Below, one piece after another: positions 1 through 11,291 of a DNA stretch of 64,000 bases. Below the pieces are notes generated by a model. The model made no database searches. It had not been told where the DNA came from and saw nothing but the letters and a program-made list of their open reading frames with translations. Source of the stretch: Metellina segmentata (taxonomy: Eukaryota; Arthropoda; Arachnida; Araneae; Tetragnathidae). The position numbers and the translations under genes were made by a program. The stretch spans positions 129,835,399 to 129,899,398 of the forward strand of contig OX375873.1 of NCBI GenBank assembly GCA_947359465.1, in the 5' to 3' direction. Each line of letters opens with the position of its first letter. Position 1 is the first letter of the stretch.

Positions 1-477
1 CATTTTAATTTCTGAAAACAATTATACCCTGTGTTATTGATATGTACATTAATGTGCTGTTTTAGATATTCTGGAGTATATGATGTTCCACCTCAAAACA
101 CAAATTATGTGATTTACATTGAATTCTCACGTTTAAACATAAGTGTGTCAAATGTTTAGTGTTTAATTTTATACTTAAATTAGTTATAGCAATAGCATAC
201 AATTGAAAATATAAGCAACGTAATAGAAATAAAGAACAGAGAAACCAAAATAACCATCATACCAACTGTCATACCATTTTTTATTTTCTGAAGCTGAAAA
301 CACGCAACTTTTTGCAACCTTGAAAACAGCATTTTCCAATTTTCTTAATTTAAAACAGTAGTTATGATAATTTATCATAAATTTTATTGAACAATTCTCT
401 CTATAAAGCACAAAATGAAATATGATTGTTTGAAATACTTTTTCCACCCACTTTTATACATATGGTTAAATGTGGGT
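1..477. other. Unassigned AT-rich DNA
   Basis: No recognisable gene or repeat. An 87-codon open frame on the - strand (184-447) has low-complexity composition and no motif I recognise, so I treat it as chance. Confidence 0.5.
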
Positions 478-479
478 TA

Positions 480-1888
480 TACACTCTATAACAAAAAAAA
501 TCGACGCACCAAGAAGGAGTTGTCCAATGGAGACAAAAATTGGTGGATAGGAAAATTACGTACAGTATAGAAAATGATTAAAATTTCAGAACAATTGAAT
601 GATTTATTTCAGAGTTACAGTAACGAGCTCAATAAGGTGTTGACCCACCTCTAGCTTGGAAGCAAGCTGCCGCACGGCTTGGCATAGACCGATAAAGCTC
701 CCGGATGGTCTCCTGTGGTATTTCTTGCCAAATTTGCTCAGTTGTCGGACTACGGCATCAACATTCCCTACCGGATGCAGTCGCCTTCCCATCATATCCC
801 AGGCACGCTCGATGGGAGAGAGATCTGTTGATCTGGCTGGCCAAGATAGTGTTTGACAAGCTTGAAGACAGTTCATAGCAACACGTTCCGTATGTGGTCT
901 GGCATTGTCTTGCTGAAAAATAAGTCCAGGGTACTGCGTAAGGAACGGTAGCAAAACAGGTCTCAGAATGTCGTCAACGTACCGCTGTGCAGTAAGTGTA
1001 CCTCTAATGACGACCAAAGGGGTCCGGCTATCAAGGGAAATGGCACCAAAGACCACAATTCCTTGTTGAGGGCCCGTGTGGCGTGCAATAGTGAAAGCAG
1101 AATCGGCACGCTGCCCTGGGTGTCTCCATACTCGTCTTCGATGATCGTCAGGACACAGTTGGAAGAGGGATTCGTCGCTAAAGACCATACATCCCCAGTC
1201 AGTATCATTCCAGCCTGATCGAGCCACGCACCACTGTAATCTGGCTCGACAGTGTGCAGGCGTGAGTGGCAGGTGGCGTAACGATCGGTACGAGCATAGA
1301 TTTCGCTCTCTCAGCTGTCTGTGAATGGTCATGGTGGACACTCGTGTGTGGGTCGCAAGACGGATTGTTGATAGCGATGAATCAGGCGCTGTGACAGCTG
1401 ATATGACAATCACTCTGTCTTCGCGATCTGTTGTGGCCCTACGTCGTCCATTACCACCATGACGCTGAAATATGCCACTGTCCACTCACCCTTTCCAGCA
1501 TCTTCTAATCTCCGCATCGCTTCGAAAACCATGACGAGCGATTCTCCAATTTGCCCAATATGCCTCTTTCAATCCAATGATACGACCTCTTTCAAACTCT
1601 GAAAGTTGCTCGTAATGAGCTTGAATCCTGCGGTGAGGCAGTTTTTCAGTCGTTGAAAGGTATCCTAAATTGCAATATAGCGGAAATTTGTAACAACAGT
1701 TCAAGAACAACTCTTTATATACATCTGCTGGATGCGCAGTTCCGATGCACTGGAGATCGCACTATTCATTCATTGGACACCAAATTTTAATCATTTGCAT
1801 ATTTGGTCAAAGTATTTTTGCATACGAAATTTCAAAGCAATCGGAAGATTCCTTCTTGGTGCGTCGATTTTTTTTGTTATAGAGTGTA
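480..1888 (-). mobile_element. Tc1-like DNA transposon with TIRs and TA target duplication
   Basis: A 1409-bp element. Its ends are inverted copies of each other for 39 bp (480-518 against 1850-1888), starting TACACTCTATAAC. Each end is flanked by TA (478-479 and 1889-1890), the target duplication of Tc1/mariner elements. The single gene inside runs on the - strand and is broken. The TIRs are nearly perfect, so the copy is younger than most others here. A shorter relative lies at 41754-42372. Confidence 0.93.
629..1641 (-). pseudogene. Tc1-family DDE transposase, disabled
   Basis: Cut-and-paste transposase of the Tc1 family. The N-terminal helix-turn-helix region is around 1500-1641 (RRIQAHYEQL, ERGRIIGLKEA). 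The catalytic DDE core shows FSDES (first Asp), QQDNARPHT (second Asp) and DLSPIERAWD (Glu), with 32 residues between the last two acids. Three breaks are visible: the expected start codon reads CTG (1639-1641), a TGA interrupts the frame at 1486-1488 where the family has Trp, and a one-base loss near 739 shifts the last 35 or so residues. Read in the shifted frame, the tail ends with the usual GGSTPY at 629. It cannot make active protein, though a helper transposase could still recognise its TIRs. Confidence 0.9.
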
Positions 1889-2029
1889 TATGATTATAAA
1901 TATTCTTAGTGTATCATTAGAAATTGACAGCTTACAAATGGTTTAAAGAAAACGTTCGTCGTATTTTTTCGACAAAAACTTAAAACTCATTTTTCTTGCT
2001 AAAAATTTCATTGAACCAATATAGCATGG

Positions 2030-4440
2030 ACCGTTATATTCGATGATCTTTCTCCAACCCTCCGGTAGCTGCATCATCCTACAAGTAATACAGTAAGCTA
2101 GTCCTACAAGTAAGCTAGTGTTACATGTAAGCTAATATAAGTTCTGAGGTTTTGGCCTAAAACAACTGACCCAGGTGACGAAACTTTCTGAACCACTTAC
2201 AGTACGTGGAATCGTCGAATTCTTTTGCGTCTACGAAGGATTCTTGCCTTTTCGTAAATAAGAAAACATACTACGTTGAAAATGCTCCTCATTTTCTGTC
2301 ATTTTTAATGTTTAACAGAATTAAAAAACACAATCCAATACCACAATTTTCTCCCCAAGTATTCAACGAAATTCCTTTTCTCAAAAAACCTAAAAACGTT
2401 CTGCTCGATTACAATAATCTATCCCTCTGGTAGTTGCATCATCCCGCGCTAATACAAGTTCTAAGGTTTCGGTCTAAAACAACTCATCCAACTGACGAAA
2501 CTCTATGAACCACTTACGGTGCGTGGAATCGTCGAAGGCACCCTCGTTTACACAACACGTATCTTCTTTTGCGTCTACGAATAATTCTTGCCTTTTCGTA
2601 AATAAGAAAACATACTACGTTAAAAATGCTCCTCATTTTCTGTCATTTTTAATGTTTAACAGAATTAAAAAACACAATCCAATGCCACAATTTTCTCCCC
2701 AAGTATTCAACGAAATTCCTTTTCTCAAAAAACCTAAAAACATTCTGTTCGATTCCAATAATCTATCCCTCTGGTAGATGCATTATCCCGCGCTAATACA
2801 AGTTCTGAGGTTACAGTCTAAAACAACTCATCCAACTGACGAAACTCTTTGAACCACTTACGGTGCGTGTAATCGTCGAAGGCACCCTCGTTTACACAAC
2901 ACGTATCTTCTTTTGCGTCTACGAATAATTCTTGCCTTTTCGTAAATAAGAAAACATACTACGTTAAAAATGCTCCTCATTTTCTGTCATTTTTAATGTT
3001 TAACAGAATTAAAAAACACAATCCAATGCCACAATTTTCTCCCCAAGTATTCAACGAAATTCCTTTTCTCAAAAAACCTAAAAACATTCTGTTCGATTCC
3101 AATAATCTATCCCTCTGGTAGATGCATTATCCCGCGCTAATACAAGTTCTGAGGTTACGGTCTAAAACAACTCATCCAACTGACGAAACTCTTTGAACCA
3201 CTTACGGTGCGTGTAATCGTCGAAGGCACCCTCATTTACACAACACGTATCTTCTTTTGCGTCTACGAATAATTCTTGCCTTTTCGTAAATAAGAAAACA
3301 TACTACGTTAAAAATGCTCCTCATTTTCTGTCATTTTTAATGTTTAACAGAATTTAAAAACACAATCCAATGCCACAATTTTCTCCCCAAGTATTCAACG
3401 AAATTCCTTTTCTCAAAAAACCTAAAAACATTCTGTTCGATTCCAATAATCTATCCCTCTGGTAGATGCATTATCCCGCGCTAATACAAGTTCTGAGGTT
3501 ACAGTCTAAAACAACTCATCCAACTGACGAAACTCTTTGAACCACTTACGGTGCGTGTAATCGTCGAAGGCACCCTCGTTTACACAACACGTATCTTCTT
3601 TTGCGTCTACGAATAATTCTTGCCTTTTCGTAAATAAGAAAACATACTACGTTAAAAATGCTCCTCATTTTCTGTCATTTTTAATGTTTAACAGAATTAA
3701 AAAACACAATCCAATGCCACAATTTTCTCCCCAAGTATTCAACGAAATTCCTTTTCTCAAAAAACCTAAAAACATTCTGTTCGATTCCAATAATCTATCC
3801 CTCTGGTAGATGCATTATCCCGCGCTAATACAAGTTCTGAGGTTACAGTCTAAAACAACTCATCCAACTGACGAAACTCTTTGAACCACTTACGGTGCGT
3901 GTAATCGTCGAAGGCACCCTCGTTTACACAACACGTATCTTCTTTTGCGTCTACGAATAATTCTTGCCTTTTCGTAAATAAGAAAACATACTACGTTAAA
4001 AATGCTCCTCATTTTCTGTCATTTTTAATGTTTAACAGAATTAAAAAACACAACCCAGTACCACAATTTTTTCCCCAAGTACTCAACAAAATTCCCTTTC
4101 TCAAAAAACCTAAAAACGTTCTGTTCGATTACAATAATCTATCCCTCTGGTAGCTGCATTATCTCGCGCTAATACAAGTTCTGAGGTTTCGGTCTAAAAC
4201 AACTCATCCAACTGTCGAAACTCTTTGAGCCACTTACTGTGCATGGAATCGTCGAAGGCACCCTCGTCTACACAACACGTATCTTCTTTTGCGTCTACGA
4301 AGAATTCTTGCCTTTTCGTAAATAAGAAAACATACTACGTTGAAAATGTTCCTCATTTTCGGTCATATTTAATGTTTAACAGAATAAAACAACACAACCG
4401 ACTAACACAATTTTTCCCAAGTACAAGCTGAAATTCCTTC
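2030..4440. repeat. Satellite array, 344-bp unit, about 7 copies
   Basis: The landmark ACGTATCTTC recurs at 2557, 2901, 3245, 3589, 3933 and 4277, exactly 344 bp apart each time. The middle copies are nearly identical, while the first (2030-2550) and last (4080-4440) are diverged, and the first lacks about 30 bp. Most units hold a 70-90 codon open frame, but 344 is not a multiple of three and several units have stops, so it is not one repeat protein. The pattern of a homogenised core with decayed edges is typical of satellite DNA maintained by unequal exchange. Confidence 0.93.
2080..2140. repeat. Short internal tandem repeat at satellite edge
   Basis: About three imperfect copies of a 15-18 bp motif (ACAAGTAAGCTAGT-like) within the diverged first satellite unit. 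Confidence 0.6.
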
Positions 4441-5121
4441 TTTCATAGAACATAACAGTTTTATACGTGTAAAGTAGAAAATACTTCGGTGTTGCGATTT
4501 AAATCCCATCTGGCGCCAAAAGTGGTACCAACATTTGCATCAAACCAATATTATGAATTTTTTTCAATTTTTTTCAATTTGATCCTACTGTTCGATGAGA
4601 AATGGTATTCACCAACGCCACCGACCTGTTGTAAATCAATAATGTTTTAAACGGCCACAGCGGAGCATGGAACAAAATATCAAAGGGAACTTCCACTTGT
4701 TTCACGTTCATCTATCTTTCATTCTTAGCTCATGGCACCATCAATCAAGAAGTTGTAAAGGACGTCGTGTCAACCGTCTCCACCAATCACGTGCAATTCA
4801 ATGACCATTACTCTCTATGGCTCTTCTATTATTGGTCCAGGCACGGAAATGGTCAGACGATGCCACCAAAAGCGACAAAGGGACCGAAATGATCAGGGAC
4901 ACGCTATGACCATGATATCTTCCTCGAGAGGATGTCTTACTGCAGAGCAATCATCCTCGCAGTATCTTACGGATCATGGCGTTCTCATTAATGGATGTCT
5001 TCCGTGTAAGAGACAATTAACTTTTGTAATTGATCCTGATGAGAAGGGAACTTTCTTTCTTTAAACAATAATTAATAAGAGGAATAGTATAAATCAAATC
5101 TTCAAACATTTGCTAAATTTT
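4441..5121. other. Unassigned DNA right of the 344-bp satellite
   Basis: No gene recognised. An 87-codon open frame on + (4801-5064) has no recognisable motif. Confidence 0.45.
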
Positions 5122-5361
5122 TTAACCTTACTGGTGGTTGTATTAACTAATGACGAGGTATAGCGTCGTTAGCAAAGTTCACCAGATATTGGTGGACGAG
5201 ATAGCTCGTCAATAGAAGAAAAGTAATCAGACCATTATCTCGTCATCAAAAAAATTGGCAATCAAATCAGCAATATATTGCTGACGAGATATCTTGTTAG
5301 TAACGAAATTCAGAAGATCTTGATGGATGCGATATCCCGTCAAAACCACTTGGAGGGTTAA
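5122..5361. mobile_element. TTAA-flanked palindromic MITE, copy A
   Basis: Begins TTAACCTTACTGGTGG and ends CCACTTGGAGGGTTAA, an imperfect inverted pair with TTAA at both outer edges, the piggyBac-type target. Inside are several spaced variants of the palindrome GACGAGATATCTCGTC. Related copies lie at 5585, 34655, 37471, 53980 and 55115. Confidence 0.8.
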
Positions 5362-5479
5362 TAAAGTTGTGTTTTATTTATTAACCCTTAACATTATTCA
5401 ATTAACCAGTATAACAATATAATAGTATATAGATTATTCACACGCAGATATATAACAGTATAATAATAGTGTACAGTAT

Positions 5480-5560
5480 TTGATATTGTGTCTGGCGCAA
5501 AATGGCCAAATATGGCTCTTGCACCTTAAAAACCCAAACATAACAACTAACCTGCCAGTA
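5480..5560 (+). repeat. Dispersed repeat core (ATGGCCAAATATGG family)
   Basis: Contains TTGTGTCTGGCGCAA followed by ATGGCCAAATATGG and an A-rich AAACCCAAACA tail. Similar segments occur near 5868, 15400, 30050, 58980 and 59935, suggesting the 3' body of a SINE-like family. Confidence 0.6.
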
Positions 5561-5584
5561 TAATTTTCAGTAAATATATGTATA

Positions 5585-5855
5585 TTAACCCTCCTGCTCG
5601 TTGATTGGATGAGGTATCTTATCTCCCTAGCAAAACTGAACAGATCTTGAGGAACGAAATATCTTGTCATTAGAATAAATCTGACCAGAATTTGCTGAAA
5701 CAGATTATGGCCATGAACAGAAGAAAACTGATCAGATCTTTATCTTATCATCATAAAAAATCATCAGTATTTAGATGACGAAATATCTTGTCATCAACAA
5801 AATTGGTCAAATCTTGATGAACGAGATCCCTCGTAGTACACACTTGAAGGTTTAA
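5585..5855. mobile_element. TTAA-flanked palindromic MITE, copy B
   Basis: Begins TTAACCCTCCTGCTCG and ends CACTTGAAGGTTTAA. The interior has repeated GAAATATCTTGTCATC blocks related to the palindrome of copy A. Length is 271 bp. Confidence 0.78.
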
Positions 5856-5859
5856 ATTG

Positions 5860-5940
5860 ACGTTGTCTGTCTTGTGTTTGGTAAACTTTTTGAAATATGG
5901 CTTCTACGCCATCAAACGCAACCAACGAACCTAGTTACTG
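5860..5940 (+). repeat. Dispersed repeat core, second copy next to MITE B
   Basis: Diverged copy of the core seen at 5480 (TTGTCTTGTGTTTGG, then AAATATGGCTTC and CAACCAACGAACC). MITE B lies between the 5480 and 5860 copies, so a MITE insertion near repeat tails is possible. Confidence 0.5.
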
Positions 5941-6669
5941 TTAAAGTCATCTATGTTCTTCAAGTTGTCGTTGTATCAGTAATGCTACTATTATAAAACT
6001 GCATAGGATTCATGAAAAAATGGATGTATATTTCTCCAAGGTAGTAGCGTTAACTAGGAATTTTACATGCATCCAAATCTCATAAGCACATTTTCATAGG
6101 AATCTAATTTGGCATTTTTGTAAATTTATTAGTTACTAAGTTGGCTAGATTGTTCAACCTTTAATAAAAATACGTTTTCATTAATCATAAATTATTTTCC
6201 AAAATATATTGCAGCAAAGATAAAATATAATCAAAACAGAATGAATATAATAAACAAAAATATAAGGGGAATTACCTTTTATAAACTAAAAGGGGTTACA
6301 TATGTATCGATGAAATAAAGATCCAATCACACAGTAATGAACATAAAAAACACAGAACATACTTTTTATCCTGTCTACAGTGTTCTAATGAACCTTTTTT
6401 GTAAATGTTGAAAAATACATGTTATACGCATGTGGTTTTTTTTTAATACAAAAACGTTATCCTTATTTATAGCACAAATATCCAAAAAAGTATTATTCAT
6501 TATAAATCATTCTTTATGACCATTTATATTCTTTATAAATAGTAAATCTAAATTCTATTTACGAAAAAATACATTATACGAATGACTATTTCAAAAAAGT
6601 AGTCTGTATTTTGCAATGCATGGGAGCTATAAGGTACTATGAATTGAAATCCTAACAAGATTAAACTTT
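5941..6669. other. Unassigned AT-rich DNA
   Basis: Long A/T runs, no open frame of note and no repeat that I can match within the window. Confidence 0.5.
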
Positions 6670-6975
6670 TCTTAAACAATCGTATTGCATTTGAGGTTAG
6701 TGGTGTACAAGTTGGTAGAGTAGCATATTTGGAACCGGAAGGTTTCCAGTTCGAAACTCAATCCGTCCAAAGACCATCATATATGTGGGGGTTGATGCTC
6801 ACTAAATATTCAGTAGTTTTAATGTCCGTGCGTTGTGATATGGTAGTTTGATAGTAGGATATCAGTTCTGGTGTTGACATCATCCGACCGTGATTGCAAA
6901 TTACGAAGTGTTTTTTTTCGGGATTGATCCCAAACCGCAATCAATAGCCCGATGTGTTACATCAGGGCGTCCTAA
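6670..6975 (+). mobile_element. tRNA-derived SINE
   Basis: The head resembles a pol III promoter: an A-box-like GTTGGTAGAGTAGC and a B-box-like AGTTCGAAACTC about 40 bp later. The body ends GGGATTGATCCC...CAATAGCCCGATGTG, a tail shared with copies at 30205-30360, 30920-31235 (-), 34140 and 52720. I infer SINE origin from the tRNA-like head and the shared tail. Confidence 0.7.
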
Positions 6976-7688
6976 ATTGAACTACCGACATAACATTACC
7001 CTCAGTAGCACATTCCCATTATGTGCGTTCGAGCTTAATGGACCCGAGGTATACTAGTGGTCATTTATTTTCCTATGGGGTTGAATGTACAATCGCAAAA
7101 TCACACCCCCCCCCAAAAAAAAAAAAAAAAATTAACAACAGAGCAAATTCAAAAATGACTTTTGACAGGAACTTACGTCTTTGATAAATTCATATTCATA
7201 AAAATTGAATAAGGCGTTGTCTTTTCATATTAAATTTAGCACCAACTTCATAATTTCCTATAGGAACCACCAATTTTGACACACAATTTCGAATCTATAT
7301 CAACTTCAGATACCAAATTTCATGTCAATAGGACTTACCGTTTGAAAGTTATAAGAACAGAAAAATTGGAGCTCCTAATGTTAAATCAGTTTCTTACACT
7401 TTATTATGGATATCGTACTAAATAATATTTATATAGCTTTGATATTTTGTACCATGTTACTGTTAAAAAACCCAAACACAATCCTCCTGATATTTTACTC
7501 TAAAAATGGTTTTTAGTGTGTAATAATTTTTAAATAAATGTTTGAAAAAATTATGAATTGGAACCTTATTATATTTTTATGGAAATCGATTCAAAAGAAC
7601 TTCTAGGTATTGCTATCCACAATTTCCGCTCTTTCAGATAATTCCTTTTTTAACTACATTGAATTTTCCCAATTATCCCGATGTTAGT
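6976..7688. other. Unassigned AT-rich DNA
   Basis: Includes a C-run followed by an A-run at about 7106-7131. No gene seen. Confidence 0.45.
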
Positions 7689-8140
7689 GGGTCCCTAGAC
7701 GATCAGTATTATTGTAAATATGATTGTCAATGATGCTCATTGAAGCAATCAATTGATCGTGTAGGAGGCGATTGACGCGATTGTCAATCGATTGACGCGC
7801 ATTGATATACATTTTGATTGATGGACATTAACGGGCAACATTGATGGCGACAAATGATCTTTTAAAATACACAATTATCAATCGTTCTGGCAGTATATCT
7901 ATTTTATTCCGTAAGTTTCTATCTTCGCGATCGTTAAAGATAAACAAAATATTTCAACGTATTTGAAATCTGCGGCAAATTTTACACGAGATAGATACAT
8001 TAATTGTAAATTTTTGTTAATAAATACGTTTTCAATTGAAACTTCTGTATTTTCGCAATACGAATTTAAGAAATACGAATGTACGTTAGAGAACAACTTT
8101 GCATTTATAAATATGTAAAAATATTATTTAATTGGGACCA
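7689..8140. mobile_element. GGTCCCTA MITE, copy 1
   Basis: Left end GGGTCCCTAGAC, right end ATTGGGACCA, a short imperfect inverted pair. The interior is collinear with 13142-13585 (shared blocks CTTCGCGATCGTTAAA, TTTCGCAATACGAATTTAAG and others). A partial third copy lies near 44280. No coding capacity. Confidence 0.68.
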
Positions 8141-8585
8141 ATGACTAATAGTCCAGTCAGGAGATACACTATACCTACAAAAGATAGGGTAGAAGTTTTT
8201 TTTCTTGGTACTTGCATATATTGGTGCCAACATGAAAAAACCAAGTTATCCAACATGGCCGACCCCGGAAAAACTTTTGGCGGCCGAAAAAACCACGAAA
8301 TTTTACTACTTTTTGGTAGGTTTTCGATGTATTTCAGAAATGGTTGAATTTAGCAATACTTCTAATATAAAGTATAAAGAGGATTTATTTCCTACAATTT
8401 TCATCATTACACCTTTTTGTAGTACGAATAGCAAGCGCGTTACAGCTTCTTCAAAATCGGTATTTTTTTCAACAACAATTGATGTTACTATTTTTGTGAT
8501 CGTTCTGAACTTGCAAATATGATTAATACATGTGATCAAGCCATTATACTCACAACCTGTGCCAATACTACCTGTCTGAAGGATA
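8141..8585. other. Unassigned; overlapping open frames on both strands
   Basis: Two open frames of 105 codons overlap on opposite strands (8205-8522 + and 8306-8623 -). Neither shows a recognisable motif. The + strand leads into the coding repeat that starts near 8586. Confidence 0.35.
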
Positions 8586-10260
8586 TTGGTGCAAAATTTA
8601 GACATGTTTTGTAAGGGACCCACTGCAAAATTATGGCTTCAATACTTTCGTATAACACTTCTCAAACAGTTTATCGAGGCTGAGCGTACAGGCAACTGGA
8701 AGCTTCATCTTGACACCGTGCAAAAATCACTAACATATTTCCAAGCAACTGGAAATTGCTTATACGCTAAAAGTGCGTACCTCTACCTCCAAGACATAAT
8801 GAACCTAGAACAAAAAATGGACACAACTGAATTTCACGATTTTACCACCAAAGAGAAGTTTACCATAAGCAGCTCCAATTAGTAAGGATGTGGAATTTGG
8901 TCAGATCAAACCATTGAGTAAACACTTATGAAAAATATGAAATCCCGAGGAGGGATTACACTTGGGAGAGGAATTTCAGACAACCTTTTGGCAAAATAGT
9001 CTTAGGCAATGATAGTCATGCAGAACGTTTGTGAAGAAATTGAAAATTTTTGTGACATACATTATGAAACCTCAGATCAACATGTGGACATGCAAAGTTA
9101 TCGTATCGGCAGAGATAGTAGTGACTCAGTTAAACTGCTACAGTGGCCTTTTCTCAACAACAATCTCCCTCCTTTTCAGATACTGACACCATAAGGTCTT
9201 TAAGCAGTGGTGTTGTTGGAGGGGCAGATGTTAACTGTCATTTGGCCCAAGAAGTTAGCATGGAAATGGTTATGAAAATTGGTCGCTTAGAGCTATTTTA
9301 AAAATGTAACTTTCAAGAAGAAGCACAAGGTGGTAACCCTAGTATCTGTTGTTAGTTGTTTTAAAGCAGGATCCCTCAAAGTAACTGCTATTGATCCACT
9401 TTGCAAAGATTGTGACTTTCGTAACAGTCTGATGAAGACTTGAAAGTATTTTTATCATATGAACTTACACCCTACCCGATGTCGCTTCTTTCCGAAGAAG
9501 GTATGCGAAAAGGTATTAAATCTTCTTTATAGAAACCTTTCACACCAATCAACAGCAATAAAATGGCAGAGAAAAAAGCGTTAGCTGTTGTGCATGGGGG
9601 AAATATCCGACATAAGGTATTTGGTCTAACAGTGCTTCCTTTGCAACCATATCTCAGAGTTATTCTTCATTTCAAAAAAGATATTATGAATCTCAGGCTG
9701 TGGTTGTATTTGATGGATATAATGCACGTACTAGCACCAAAAGATCTGAACGATTACGGCAAATGATGATGCACTCAGTTATGTTTGAATCCAATATGAT
9801 CAATCAAATCCCTCAAGAAAAATTTTTGGCAAAGGATCAAAGCAAAAGTCGTCTGATTTAAACTTCTAAGCACAAATTTTGAAGAATGTGACATTGAAGT
9901 CAAGCAGGCTCAAGAGGATGACGACTTACTAATTGTCAACACTGCTATTTCGAAGGCTAAGGAACTGAAAAAGGTTGTTATAGTTGGGAAGGATATAGCT
10001 CTGCTAGTCTTGATGTCACAGTCATTCAGAAACTTGGTATATCTTAAGCCTAGAAGAGGGAGTGCTGATGTATTTTTCGCAACTAATTCATTTAAGTTTG
10101 GAAGGCCATTCATCAAGGATCATTTAAGTTTGGCCTCGGTAAACCCGTCAGTATCCTGTTCATCCATGCATTTAGTAGATGCGATACGACATCGGCCATA
10201 TTTCAGTTACTTTATGGGATTCTGCTTTAAAACTATCAACAGATGCTAGGGTTACCACCT
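8586..10260 (+). pseudogene. Decayed repetitive coding element with PIN-like nuclease motif
   Basis: A long coding relic in at least four frames. Visible pieces in order: 8586-8882 (TAKLWLQYFR, EAERTGNWKLHLDTVQ, KSAYLYLQDIMNLEQKMD), 9009-9180 (IENFCDIHYETSDQHVDM), 9563-9790 (VVVFDGYNARTSTKRSERLR in a shifted frame) and 9890-10170 (EDDDLLIVNTAI, then KKVVIVGKDIALLVLMS and NLVYLKPRRGSADVFF). From memory, the order matches a repetitive arthropod protein family of unknown function that I cannot name. The EDDDLLIV and VGKDIALLVL acidic blocks look like the metal-binding positions of PIN/FEN-type nucleases; this is inference. Stops and shifts everywhere show it is dead. Confidence 0.6.
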
Positions 10261-10375
10261 TGTGCTTCCCCTTGAAAATCACATTTTTAAAATAGCCATA
10301 AGCGATCATTTTCGTATACATTTCCATACCAATTTCTTGGGCCAAATGACAGTTAACATCTGCTCCTCCAACAAC
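10235..10375 (-). repeat. Inverted copy of 9190-9355
   Basis: Read on the - strand this matches 9190-9355 (shared GCACAAGGTGGTAACCCTAG and GTTAACTGTCATTTGGCCCA). It ends the decayed coding element with an inverted piece of its own interior. Confidence 0.8.
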
Positions 10376-10429
10376 ACTTTTTTAAAGTCCCTTTCAGTTA
10401 ATTGAAATGTTTTGTCATCTGCCCGGGCC

Positions 10430-10535
10430 GCGCAGGTGGTCTTCGGCAGCCGTCCCGTTGGTTTTAAGTGCAGGTGATTTTTAACTGATTCCTTGAAAAA
10501 TATGTTGACACAAATGGATCTTGGATTCAAAACTC
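10430..10535. repeat. Repeat shared with 14505-14585
   Basis: Shared collinear blocks include TTAACTGATTCC, GTGCAG and the ATGGATCTTGGATTC / AGGGATCTGGAATTC pair. No function inferred. Confidence 0.5.
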
Positions 10536-10550
10536 TATTGTAGGGGAAAG

Positions 10551-10967
10551 TGGGGCACATTGAGCCGTGGGACTCGTTGATCCTTTTTCATTTTAAAGCA
10601 ACACTGAAGCTTTTATACAAAAGTTGCTGCAACAGTGCAGTAACAATAACAATACTACATAGCTCCATTGTGATTGTGTTCATATGCGCAGAGAAGTTTA
10701 GAAGAATATACAGATTTGTCAAATAAGGAAAGCTTAAATAAATTTTATGATATACATTGGCAACCATGTAGCTTATAACGTTGTACAGATAACTGAAAAA
10801 TATTTTCATTTATGTGAGCGCAGTTAATAAAGCTACAATGTAGCTTACAATATTTGTTGTGGCTATCAGCCTATTTCGCTTCAAACAGATTTATCTGTCG
10901 AGATGATGTGGGGCACGTTGAGTCATTTTCAAATGGGGTTCATTGATCATGGTTCAATGTACCCCAT
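10551..10967. mobile_element. Possible small TIR element (GGGGCACATTGA ends)
   Basis: Left end TGGGGCACATTGAGCC; right end GGTTCAATGTACCCCA, its imperfect inverse. A second direct GTGGGGCACGTTGAG lies at about 10907. No target duplication that I can confirm and no coding capacity. Confidence 0.4.
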
Positions 10968-11129
10968 GGAAAATATTTTCTGTTGTTTACTATTTTTGCG
11001 CTGTATTTTGTCAGTTTGCATTTTTTAAGGAGTAAATTAGTAAATGAATATCTTGTATTTAGGTAATAGAAGAGTGTTTTCTATTTTCTGTATCAGAGAT
11101 TTTTAGTAGTAAAACTTACTTTTTTTACT

Positions 11130-11291
11130 ACAACATATTTACAACTCCAGAAATTAGCTTATTTACATCAACAAGAATTTAACGTAATTCCTCAGTCAGC
11201 GCACCTGAAGCCTGTGAGACAGAAAGCTAAAATGAATCTAAAATTCAAAATGTACGTTCCGTTTTTTTTCTTAATTTTTGCATGTCCGCAG
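11130..11291. repeat. Host repeat, left part, interrupted by hAT-like element
   Basis: Matches 53630-53785 (AACTCCAGAAATTAG, TTTACATCAACAA, GAGACAGAAAGCTA, TTAATTTTTGCATGT). The match resumes on the far side of the insertion at 12248-12360. Confidence 0.85.

Noticed and set aside
963..1208. 81-codon - frame
   Set aside because: Out-of-frame shadow inside the Tc1 transposase.
2206..4431. Repeated 68-90 codon frames as a possible small-protein gene family
   Set aside because: They lie once per 344-bp satellite unit, several units have stops, and the period is not a multiple of three.
2030..4440. CRISPR-like array
   Set aside because: Units are 344 bp with no short spacer structure; eukaryotic satellite.
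8205..8623. Two 105-codon frames
   Set aside because: They overlap on opposite strands and show no motif.
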